NCBI GenBank assembly: GCA_036488725.1
Contig: DASXHD010000128.1
Coordinates: 1-64,000, forward strand
Reading direction: 5' to 3'
Source of the DNA: DASXHD01 sp036488725
Lineage (GTDB): Bacteria; Myxococcota_A; Polyangia; Polyangiales; Polyangiaceae
DNA: 64,000 bases
Positions 34,224 through 41,637 of this stretch are shown one piece after another. The notes under the pieces were generated by a model. It worked only from the letters and a program-made list of their open reading frames with translations, was not told the DNA's origin and ran no database searches. The position numbers and the translations under genes were made by a program. Each line of letters begins with the position of its first letter. The stretch's first letter is position 1.

Positions 34224-36317
34224 GTGGACTCTCATCACGACGCGTGCGTCCTGATCGTCGCCGACCACGTGATCGTGCGTGCCGACGCGGGGCCCCTCGA
34301 GGCGGAGCTCGCGCTATTCCATCCGGATTGCATCGAGCTTCGGACCACGGATCCGGGGGCCGTGCGGGAGGCGGGCTACCGAACGACCGCGTCCGAGGGG
34401 CGCGCGCGGCTCGCCGACGCAGGGATCACGAGCGAGCTCGCGGAGGCGACGGCGGATGCGATTCGGGCGCACCTCGCCGCGTGGTACGCGCGAGGGGCGG
34501 TCGTGCGGCGCGCGGTCAGCGAGCTCGGTGCCGCGGAGATGTTCGACGGCAAGACGTATTTGTCGGCGCCGCGCGCGTACGAAGGACGCTGGCTCGATTT
34601 GGCGGCGCTTCAGTTCGAGATCGGCGATCCCGACGTCGCGCGCGTGCTGCAAGCGATGTATCTCGCGGCGCTCCTCGCGGAGGTGCCGGACGACGCGGAC
34701 GTTTATCTCGCGACGCTCGCGCTCACGCAGAATCAGCGACCGGGCGCGCGCACGTACAAGCGGGTGACGTTCGGCGACGCGGCGAGCTGGCCGTCGCGGC
34801 TCGCCGAGCTCGGCGCGGGGCGCACGCCACCGTCGGTGCGCGAAGCGGGACCGACGCGCGTCGAGGTGCTCGATTGGCTTTCGGCGCGTGCGCAGTCGTC
34901 GCTCTCGGTGGCGCGTGAGCGGGCCGAGCGGATCGAGCGCGCGATCGCGACGACGCCGCAAGCGGGTGTGGCGAAGCCGGTGCCGGCTCCGACGCTTTCC
35001 TCGCGTGTGCCGCCGTCGCGCGGACCGCTGTCCGATCCGGTGGCGTGGTCGATCGAAGCGCAGCTCGACGCGGGCGAAGCGAACGCGGCGCTCGCGCGCA
35101 TCGACATGATGGAGCGCGATCGCGGGTCGAGCCCGTGCGTCGTGTATTTGCGGTCGCGCGCCTCGCTGATGCTCAAGCGCGAAGATCCGCAAGTCATCGC
35201 GGAGCGCGTGTCGATGCTCGCGGCGAGCGCGTCGTTCGACGAGCTCGAGCTCCTCGCGGCGCAGGCGTGGGCGGCCGCGGGCAACATGCATCGCGCGCTT
35301 CCGTATGCGCGCGTGCTCGCGTCGAATCCACAAGCGGCGGAGGAGCTGCGGTCGCGGGCGCGCGAGCTCGTCGACGTCGCCCACACGTCGCGGCCGGCCC
35401 CGGCGCGCGGCGAAGGGCAGATCGCGGGATCCATTTCGGGCGGTCCGCGCGCGCGAACCGGCGCGCCGGCGCGTGGCCCGTCGGGGAAACGGACGACTGG
35501 CGCGGTGCCGAGCGATCCGATGCCGCGCGTCGCGACGAAGGAGCAAGAAGCGTCGGGCGTGATTCGCCGCGCGAGCCCGCTGCCGGCGGTGCTCGCCGTG
35601 GGTGGTGCTTTTTCGAGCGGGCCGGCGACGCCGCGAATCGCGAGCACGCCGGTGCATGCCGAGGCGCCGCCGACGCGGCGCAACGAGCGCGACATCGCGA
35701 CGCTTCCGCCGCCTTCGCCGGTCGAGCTCGACGAGCCGGCGCAGCTCCACGAAGAGCCAGCGAACGACGAACGCACGTTCGCCAAGGGAATTTCGCGGCC
35801 GGCGTTTCGCGCGGTGACGACGAACTCGACGCCGCCCGAGCTGGCGCTCGGCAAGCTCGAGACCGCGGAGCATTTCGAAGATCCCACCCCGCCGGCGACG
35901 CTCGCCGACGCGCGCGTGCGCTCGGCGTACGAGGCGAGGCTCCAGTGCACGACGATGGCGCGCGAGCTCGGCATGCTCTACCGCACGCAGCACGGCATCG
36001 AGCTGCGGAGCGACGTCGCGAGCCTCGAAGCGATCCAAGGCGAGCTCATCACGCGCTACCACGAGACGGGGATCCGCACGGTCGCGGCGATGCTCGACCT
36101 TCGGCGGCACGGCGCATTCTTGAGCGAGGTGATCGCGCGCACGCTGCGCGCGACGTGGCTCGACGTGTCGCCGAAAGAGCTCGGGCATTGGACGATGTTC
36201 GTGCCGCCCGACACGCGCGTCTGGCCGTTTGCGCGCGTCCTCCGCTTCGTTACGATGGGAAGCAAGGAGCGCGATCTCGTGGCGTACTTCCTCGAGCTCC
36301 ACGCGCGCAGCTGCTGA
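34224..36317 (+). CDS. Large unknown protein with disordered centre
   Basis: A 697-residue protein starting at GTG 34224 with no signal peptide. The N-terminal 220 residues are folded, of unknown fold (MDSHHDACVLIVADHVIVRA). The middle (about 230-570) alternates TPR-like helices (about 270-390) with long Arg/Ala/Pro-rich low complexity. The C-terminal 140 residues are helical and Arg-rich. No enzymatic motif is visible. It heads a plus-strand run with a small unknown gene, greB and a Cys-rich lipoprotein. Confidence 0.6.
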   Translation: MDSHHDACVLIVADHVIVRADAGPLEAELALFHPDCIELRTTDPGAVREAGYRTTASEGRARLADAGITSELAEATADAIRAHLAAWYARGAVVRRAVSELGAAEMFDGKTYLSAPRAYEGRWLDLAALQFEIGDPDVARVLQAMYLAALLAEVPDDADVYLATLALTQNQRPGARTYKRVTFGDAASWPSRLAELGAGRTPPSVREAGPTRVEVLDWLSARAQSSLSVARERAERIERAIATTPQAGVAKPVPAPTLSSRVPPSRGPLSDPVAWSIEAQLDAGEANAALARIDMMERDRGSSPCVVYLRSRASLMLKREDPQVIAERVSMLAASASFDELELLAAQAWAAAGNMHRALPYARVLASNPQAAEELRSRARELVDVAHTSRPAPARGEGQIAGSISGGPRARTGAPARGPSGKRTTGAVPSDPMPRVATKEQEASGVIRRASPLPAVLAVGGAFSSGPATPRIASTPVHAEAPPTRRNERDIATLPPPSPVELDEPAQLHEEPANDERTFAKGISRPAFRAVTTNSTPPELALGKLETAEHFEDPTPPATLADARVRSAYEARLQCTTMARELGMLYRTQHGIELRSDVASLEAIQGELITRYHETGIRTVAAMLDLRRHGAFLSEVIARTLRATWLDVSPKELGHWTMFVPPDTRVWPFARVLRFVTMGSKERDLVAYFLELHARSC

Positions 36318-36318
36318 C

Positions 36319-36654
36319 GTGCCGCCCAAAATCGAAATCGGATCCGATGTCGAGTACGACCTCGCCGAGGAGGACGACACCTCGTTCGACCGCATGGCGT
36401 TCGCGGCCGCGGCGCTCGAGCTCGTGCGTCCACCGAAGACGCGCGTCGCGATTTGTTCGGGAGCGTCGCGCGTTCGCGTCGAGTCGGGGCGCGCGTGGGG
36501 ACGCGGCGAAGGCGCGCGCTGGGCGATGCTGAGCATTCCGGCGCGCGCGTCGCGACGCGCGATCGCGCTCGCGGTGGCCGAGCTCGCACGCGGTACCGCA
36601 GCCCCGTGGGCGCTCGACGTTCTCTTGTCGGGCCAAGACCCTTACAGAGAATGA
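36319..36654 (+). CDS. Small unknown protein upstream of greB
   Basis: A 111-residue protein. GTG 36319 lies one base after the upstream stop, and its own stop overlaps the greB start (ATGA), so it is translationally coupled on both sides. It begins MPPKIEIGSDVEYDLAEEDD with an acidic N-terminus and then has an Ala/Arg-rich body with hydrophobic segments but no clear membrane helix. No family recognised; the tight packing is the main evidence that it is real. Confidence 0.6.
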   Translation: MPPKIEIGSDVEYDLAEEDDTSFDRMAFAAAALELVRPPKTRVAICSGASRVRVESGRAWGRGEGARWAMLSIPARASRRAIALAVAELARGTAAPWALDVLLSGQDPYRE

Positions 36655-37112
36655 CGAACTACATCACGCGCGAAGGCGCCAAGAAGCTCCAAGCCGAGGT
36701 CGCGCGATTGCGCGTCGAGCGGCCGAAGATCGTGCAAGACGTGGCCGACGCGGCGGCGCAAGGCGATCGCAGCGAGAACGCGGAGTACATCTACGGCAAA
36801 CGGAAGCTCCGCGAGATCGATCGGCGCATTCATTTTTTGACCAAGCGTCTCGAGGTCGCGCAAGTGGTCGAGCCGCGTGAGGGCGAGACGCGAGTCTTTT
36901 TCGGCGCGACCGTCGAGGTCGAGGACGAAGACGGAAAACGCGCGGTTTACCGCATCGTCGGCGAGGACGAGATCGACCTCGCGCGCGGCGACGTGAGCTG
37001 GAGATCGCCGATCGGGCGCGCCCTCCTCAAGAAGGAGGACGGCGACACGGTGATGCTGCACCGGCCGAGCGGCGCGGTGGAGCTGACCATCGTGGCGGTG
37101 CGGTACGGTTAG
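36651..37112 (+). CDS. greB: Transcript cleavage factor GreB
   Basis: Gre factors rescue backtracked RNA polymerase by stimulating cleavage of the nascent transcript. The 153-residue protein has the N-terminal coiled coil with the acidic tip GDRSENAEY and the C-terminal domain (RVFFGATVEVED). The sequence KLREIDRRIHFLTKRLE points to GreB rather than GreA. ATG 36651 overlaps the previous stop. Confidence 0.93.
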   Translation: MTNYITREGAKKLQAEVARLRVERPKIVQDVADAAAQGDRSENAEYIYGKRKLREIDRRIHFLTKRLEVAQVVEPREGETRVFFGATVEVEDEDGKRAVYRIVGEDEIDLARGDVSWRSPIGRALLKKEDGDTVMLHRPSGAVELTIVAVRYG

Positions 37113-37130
37113 CGCTACGGTTGTGCCGCC

Positions 37131-37745
37131 ATGCGCAGCGCAGCGGTCTTCACGGGCTTTCTCTTCGTCGTCGCGGCGTGCTCGAGCGCCGAGCAACCTT
37201 GCGCGCTCACCGCGATCGGCGCGCCGTGCTCGAACGACAGCGACTGCTGCACGGGCTGGTGCGAGCTCGAAGGCGACGGCGCGTATTGCCAGACGAAGCC
37301 CAAGAGCCCGACGCAAGCGTGCGTGAACGCGGGTGCATTCTGCACGCAAGATCGAAACTGCTGCAGCGGGCTCTGCGACAACGGGACGTGCTTCGCGGGC
37401 GGCGGCGGAACGTCATGTCTCTCGACGGGCTCGACGTGCGTGCAAGCCGATTCGTGCTGCTCGAATTTGTGCATGGCCGACGGCATCGGCCACACGTGGT
37501 GCGCGACGCCGCCCGTGCCGGACGGCGGCTCGTGCAATCTGCCGGGCGCGCCGTGCTCGTCACCCGGCGGACCGGACGACACGTGCTGCTTCGGCTTGTG
37601 CGGGCCCGACGGAACGTGCGCGAGCGGCAGCACCGGTGGCGGCGGCGGCGGCAATTGCGGACAAGCGGGCGCGTTCTGCCGCTACGGAAGCGACTGCTGC
37701 TCGGGCGAGTGCGAGCAGCTCTCGTCGACCTCCGCGTGTCAGTGA
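37131..37745 (+). CDS. Lipoprotein with five tandem cystine-knot-like modules
   Basis: A 204-residue lipoprotein with lipobox VAAC (Cys17 region, MRSAAVFTGFLFVVAACS). The rest is five repeats of about 27-35 residues, each with the pattern Cys-x(5-8)-Cys-x(5-9)-CysCys-x(3)-Cys-x(4-8)-Cys. Examples are CVNAGAFCTQDRNCCSGLC and CGQAGAFCRYGSDCCSGEC. The order of Cys matches the inhibitor cystine knot (knottin) or Dickkopf-like fold. Function unknown; likely a disulphide-rich surface protein. Its stop forms half of a hairpin shared with the convergent gene. Confidence 0.78.
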   Translation: MRSAAVFTGFLFVVAACSSAEQPCALTAIGAPCSNDSDCCTGWCELEGDGAYCQTKPKSPTQACVNAGAFCTQDRNCCSGLCDNGTCFAGGGGTSCLSTGSTCVQADSCCSNLCMADGIGHTWCATPPVPDGGSCNLPGAPCSSPGGPDDTCCFGLCGPDGTCASGSTGGGGGGNCGQAGAFCRYGSDCCSGECEQLSSTSACQ

Positions 37746-37758
37746 GTCAGCTCACTGA
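37739..37758. other. Hairpin spanning two convergent stop codons
   Basis: TCAGTGAG (37739-37746) pairs perfectly with CTCACTGA (37751-37758) around a 4-base loop. Both genes end CAG-TGA, so the two stops occupy symmetric arms. There is no T-tract, so termination would need another signal. It may simply limit read-through between convergent genes. Confidence 0.4.
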
Positions 37759-38615
37759 ATCTTGATCATGCCGTCGGTCGTGTCGCCTTCGTCGTGGAGA
37801 TAGAAGAGGTACGAGCCCTTCGTGTTCACGTTGTGGGCGGTCGAGTCCATCTGATTTTTCTGCATCGGCGTGCTGCAGACCCCGTTCGGATCGGTGTCGT
37901 GCGGGAAGCCTTGCGTCGGGTTGCTCGCGTGGATGCAGTGCGGCGCCGAGTCGAGGTTGAGGAACTTCACGACGATCGGGTTGTTCGTGCCGAAGTTCGC
38001 CGGCGCGTTGATCGTGATCGGGTAGTTGCCGAACGCGTCGGTGCTCGGGGTGCCGCCGGTGCCGGCCATGGCTTCGACGTTGTTCGGGATCTGAATCGTG
38101 ATTTGCGGCATCACGTTGAGTGACGGCGCCGCGGTCGCGGTCGTCGAGCCGGAGGTCGCGGTGACCGTGAAGGGCGTGGCGGCCGGAATGACGCTCTCGA
38201 GCGTGGTCAGCGTCAGCATCGAGGTCGCGCCGGTCGTGCCGCTGACGCTGACGGACGTCGGGCTGAACGCGCCGGTGACGCCGGTCGAGAGGCCGCTCAC
38301 GGCGAGGTTGACCGTGCCGGTGAAGCCTTGCGGCGCGATCGTGACTTGAACTTGGACCTTCGCGCGGAGCTCGACGTCGTAGCTCGTCTTGTCGGTCATC
38401 ACTTGGAAGCTCTGCGTCTGCGAGCCGCCCTCGGCGATCACGCCCGCGTCGCCGCCGGTCGTCGCGCCCGAGTCGGTCGTGTCGACGCTGCCCGGGTCGG
38501 TGTCGCCGCTCTGGCCGCCGCCGATGCCGCCCCAGTGATCGGAGCCGATGGTGCTTGCGTCGCCGCACGCGAGGGCGAACGCGGCACACGCGATCAGGAG
38601 CCGGGAGGAGCGCAT
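37752..38615 (-). CDS. Lipoprotein with cupredoxin-like C-terminal domain
   Basis: A 287-residue lipoprotein (signal to ALAC, Cys17 region) with a Gly/Ser/Asp/Thr-rich linker, an Ig-like beta domain (about 70-165) and a C-terminal cupredoxin-like domain. The latter has FLNLDSAPHCIHAS with a possible copper His and ends SYLFYLHDEGDTTDGMIKI. In blue-copper proteins this segment normally contains Cys-His-Met; here His and Met are present but the Cys position is Leu. It is convergent with the cystine-knot lipoprotein. Copper binding is therefore doubtful. Confidence 0.65.
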   Translation of the reverse strand: MRSSRLLIACAAFALACGDASTIGSDHWGGIGGGQSGDTDPGSVDTTDSGATTGGDAGVIAEGGSQTQSFQVMTDKTSYDVELRAKVQVQVTIAPQGFTGTVNLAVSGLSTGVTGAFSPTSVSVSGTTGATSMLTLTTLESVIPAATPFTVTATSGSTTATAAPSLNVMPQITIQIPNNVEAMAGTGGTPSTDAFGNYPITINAPANFGTNNPIVVKFLNLDSAPHCIHASNPTQGFPHDTDPNGVCSTPMQKNQMDSTAHNVNTKGSYLFYLHDEGDTTDGMIKIQ

Positions 38616-38670
38616 GGCTCGTCCTTCTGCAAAGGGAGCGCCAGCGTGCGAGGCCTAGGATTGCGCAGAC

Positions 38671-40017
38671 TTAGCGGGCGCGGCCGGGATCGGGTGGCGC
38701 ATCGTGCTGGTCCGCTTCCGATCCAGTCTTCGCGTTGGCTCGCGAGCGGCGGCGGCGGGCGACGAGGGCGCCGAGGAGCGCGAGGAGCGGCGCGCCGGGC
38801 CACACGGAACCGGCTGAAATCCCGCATCCGCAGGTCGATCGTTCGGATCCGAACGATCTGGGGGAAGGAGCCGGCGCGGCGGCGTCGGCGGAGGGTGCGG
38901 CGCTCGGTGCGGGGGCGGCGGTCTGCGTCGTGAGCGTCGCGTGCATCGCCGACCAGCTCTTGCCGCACGAGACGCCCGCGCCGCCGTCGCACGCGACCGG
39001 ACCGGCGACGTCGGCGAACCCGATGAGGGGTTTCAGCGTCGCCCCTTCGTCGGTCGAGATGCCGAGCGCGTAGCCGTTTTCGGTGAACGGGTTCGAGCAC
39101 GTGAAGAGCTTTTGCGGCGTCGCGTGGAGACAGAAGACGGGCGCCTTCGCGACCGGAGCGAAGGTGCGGCCGCGATCGGTCGAACGCCACAGGCCTTCGT
39201 CGGCGTCGCCCGACCCGGCCCACACTTCGTGGCCGTCGTCGCTTTGCGCGAAGCCGAACATCGCGCCCTTCATGTGGAGGACGACGGCGAACGTCGCGCC
39301 CGCGTCTTCGGAGAGGAGCAAATCGCTGCCGTTCGCGCTGAGTTGACGAACGAGCACGCGCGACGCGTTCTTGGGGTCGATCGCGGCGAGGTAGAGGCGG
39401 CCTTGCGTCGGCCATGTCGGGTGAAGCTCGTGGAGCGTTGCGCCGTAATCGTCGCTTCGGAAAATGTGCGGCGCGACTTTGGCCCCCGCGGGCACGCCGG
39501 TCGCGTAGATGCGCGCGCCCGCAGCGTCTAGCGTATCGATGTAGAAACCGTCGAGCGTCGCGCCGGTGTGGCGCGCGGTATCGCCGGTCGCGCGCCAGAT
39601 CGCTGCCGGCTTTCCGTGCGTCGAAGTCGCGAACAGGAGGCCATCGCCGTCGGCCGAGACGTCCGACACGAGCTCGCCGGCGACGCTCGGGATTGCATGC
39701 ACATTACACGCATCAATCGTCCACGAGAGGCCGTGCTCGAGGCCCATCCAGAGGCGGCCGTCGCGCGTCGCAGCGACCGGCGGGTCCCACGTGCCGGAGA
39801 AACCGATCGCGTCTTCGCAGAGCCAGCGCCACGTCGTGCCTCCGTCGAAGGATGCGACGACGCCGAACGTCGCGCGCAAGAAGACGCGCGACGGGTCGCC
39901 GGGCGTGCTCACGATTTGCTGCGCGCGCGGGAAGCGGCCGTTCGCCAGCGCGGTGCCTTCCGCGTAGACTGCGCAAAAGAGCATGAAGCGGACGATGGCG
40001 CCGAGCAGCCGAGTCAC
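38671..40017 (-). CDS. Secreted BNR/beta-propeller protein with MYXO-CTERM tail
   Basis: A 448-residue exported protein. Sialidase-type BNR units (FDGGTTWRW, SDDYGATLHE, STDRGRTFAP) suggest a beta-propeller. A Ser/Ala/Pro-rich linker follows, then CGCGIS, a hydrophobic helix and RRRRSR, a MYXO-CTERM-type signal for surface anchoring. A tail of about 20 residues follows the Arg cluster. Start is uncertain: GTG 40017 gives the best signal peptide but overlaps the divergent gene by 35 bases; ATG 39984 lacks a basic n-region. The insert at 38837-38858 is one copy of the palindromic word described in the findings. Confidence 0.7.
   Translation of the reverse strand: MTRLLGAIVRFMLFCAVYAEGTALANGRFPRAQQIVSTPGDPSRVFLRATFGVVASFDGGTTWRWLCEDAIGFSGTWDPPVAATRDGRLWMGLEHGLSWTIDACNVHAIPSVAGELVSDVSADGDGLLFATSTHGKPAAIWRATGDTARHTGATLDGFYIDTLDAAGARIYATGVPAGAKVAPHIFRSDDYGATLHELHPTWPTQGRLYLAAIDPKNASRVLVRQLSANGSDLLLSEDAGATFAVVLHMKGAMFGFAQSDDGHEVWAGSGDADEGLWRSTDRGRTFAPVAKAPVFCLHATPQKLFTCSNPFTENGYALGISTDEGATLKPLIGFADVAGPVACDGGAGVSCGKSWSAMHATLTTQTAAPAPSAAPSADAAAPAPSPRSFGSERSTCGCGISAGSVWPGAPLLALLGALVARRRRSRANAKTGSEADQHDAPPDPGRAR
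38837..38858. repeat. 22-bp perfect palindrome containing GTTCGGATCCGAAC
   Basis: The 14-base core GTTCGGATCCGAAC (38841-38854) extends to a perfect 22-base palindrome here. It lies inside the BNR protein's coding sequence, where it encodes FGSER in the minus-strand frame. It is one of four exact cores in the window. Confidence 0.75.
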
Positions 40018-41155
40018 GCGCCTCTTGTATCTCGCTTCGCTCGCGATGGCACTCGGCGCGTGCAAGAAGAAGAACGTCACGCCGAAGGCGGAGCCGATCG
40101 CGATCGCGCCGTCTTCCATTGCGTACGTGACGAACAACGGCTCGGACACGATCGCGGCGATCGATCGCGACGGGACGGCCGTCGTGATGCGGTCGGTGGA
40201 CGTCGATCCGACCGCGCACGAGGCGCCGCATCACCTCGCGGCCGACGGCGCCGGGCACGTGTTCGTCGCGCTCGCGTTTCCGCCGGAGGATGCGCCCACC
40301 GGCGGCAAGCACGCCGGGCACGGTGGGTCGGACAGCGCCGGCGAGCTTCTTCGGCTCGACGCGCGGAGCCTCGGCGTCGAGATGTCGCGCGACGTGGACC
40401 AGAACCCCGGCGACGTGGTGCTCACGCACGACCGCACACGCGTGCTCGTCACGCACTTCGACATGCGGCGCGCGATGCGCGAGGCGAAAGCCGGCGCGGC
40501 CACGTCGAAGATGTACGCGCGTCTGCTCGTGCTCGACGCGCGGACGCTCGAGCAAATCGCGGCGCGCCCCGTGTGCGTCGCGCCGCACGGCGTCGCCATC
40601 TCGAAGGACGACGCGCTCGCGGCGATCGCGTGTTACGGCTCGGACGAGATCGCGCTCGTCGATCTCCGGAGCCCGGAGCTTCCGGTCGCGCACGTGCCGA
40701 TCGCGACGGGCGCGGGCGTTCCGGGTGCGCCGCGGTTCGGGCCGTATTCGGTCGCGATCGCGGCCGATGGACGGCGCGCGCTCGTCGCCGACATGGAGAG
40801 CGACGACGTACGGGTGCTCGATCTCGCGAAGCGCGAATTCGAAGACACCGTCGTGCCGCTCGGCGCGCGCGCGATGATGCCCGACTTCGTCGACGCGGAA
40901 GACGCGCTCGTGCCGCTCCAGAGCCCCGACGGGCTCGCGCTCGTGACGCTCGACGGAACGGTGAAGCGACGCGTGGCGTTCGGTGCAGAATGCAAGAATC
41001 CGCACGTCGCGCGCGTCGCGACCGATGGTCGCGCGTACGTCGTCTGCGAGGGCGATCACGTCGCGCCGGGGGCGGTGATTCAGGTCGATCCGGTGACGCT
41101 CGCGATCCAAAAGCGATGGGTCGTCGGCGTCTACCCGGACGGGATCGCTTTTTAG
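39983..41155 (+). CDS. Lipoprotein with YVTN-type beta-propeller
   Basis: A 390-residue lipoprotein with lipobox LGAC (Cys27 region). The body has repeated propeller-type units (IAYVTNNGSDTIAAIDRDG, then LLVLDARTLEQIA, DEIALVDLRSPEL, VRVLDLAKREFED) and His-rich loops (KHAGHGG). It probably binds or senses something at the envelope; the YVTN type includes surface-layer proteins and quinoprotein-like folds without clear activity. ATG 39983 lies in the palindromic CATG shared with a possible start of the divergent BNR gene. An alternative ATG at 39995 also gives a good signal. Confidence 0.72.
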   Translation: MKRTMAPSSRVTRLLYLASLAMALGACKKKNVTPKAEPIAIAPSSIAYVTNNGSDTIAAIDRDGTAVVMRSVDVDPTAHEAPHHLAADGAGHVFVALAFPPEDAPTGGKHAGHGGSDSAGELLRLDARSLGVEMSRDVDQNPGDVVLTHDRTRVLVTHFDMRRAMREAKAGAATSKMYARLLVLDARTLEQIAARPVCVAPHGVAISKDDALAAIACYGSDEIALVDLRSPELPVAHVPIATGAGVPGAPRFGPYSVAIAADGRRALVADMESDDVRVLDLAKREFEDTVVPLGARAMMPDFVDAEDALVPLQSPDGLALVTLDGTVKRRVAFGAECKNPHVARVATDGRAYVVCEGDHVAPGAVIQVDPVTLAIQKRWVVGVYPDGIAF

Positions 41156-41177
41156 ATTTTCGTTTTTGTCAGCGATC
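41143..41177. terminator. Possible weak terminator between convergent genes
   Basis: GATCGCT (41143-41149) pairs with AGCGATC (41171-41177) around a 21-base T-rich loop (TTTTAGATTTTCGTTTTTG). The T-runs stand out in GC-rich sequence. The structure is unlike a standard terminator but sits where two convergent genes end, 13 bases apart. Confidence 0.3.
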
Positions 41178-41591
41178 GACCCACGCGATGGCGGCGCTGC
41201 GCGAGAGCGGTGTCGTCACGCCGCCGTGACGGATCGCGCGCGCGACGACCACGCGCTGCTGCGCGGGGCCCGACTGAACGACATGCGACGAGCGCACTTC
41301 GACGTGGTAGCCGTCGAGGTACGTGAGCAAGACGCTGTGCATTTGGTAATCGGCGACGAGCTCGACGAGATGTTTGCCGGGCGGCAGATACGCGCGACCG
41401 AAACCGGGCCCGTCGTAGCGGAGCGTCCCGTCCACGACGAGACGCATGTGCGTCAGCCGGTACTTGTTCGGCAGATCGTTGTGGAACGCGATCACGGTCT
41501 CCGCGGGCGGCGCGGGCGCGGGATCGGCGAGCGATGCGCTCGGCGCGAGCGCGGCGAGAGCGGCACATGCGGCCAAGATGCGGAAGTTCAT
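41169..41591 (-). CDS. Small exported protein of unknown function
   Basis: A 140-residue protein with a signal peptide (MNFRILAACAALAALAPSAS, cleavage near SLAD). The mature part is a beta-rich domain (RLTHMRLVVDGTLRYD, then LPPGKHLVELVADYQ) with a PEGA-like feel but no confident match. ATG 41591 is chosen because the signal peptide begins there; the frame continues upstream to 41870 inside the next gene. It follows the STAND ATPase on the minus strand, 46 bases downstream. A TGCA-N3-TGCA word (41605-41615) lies just before its start. Confidence 0.6.
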   Translation of the reverse strand: MNFRILAACAALAALAPSASLADPAPAPPAETVIAFHNDLPNKYRLTHMRLVVDGTLRYDGPGFGRAYLPPGKHLVELVADYQMHSVLLTYLDGYHVEVRSSHVVQSGPAQQRVVVARAIRHGGVTTPLSRSAAIAWVDR

Positions 41592-41637
41592 GCGTTCACC
41601 TCGCTGCAAAATGCAGCAAGAAGAACGCCAAAAGGCC

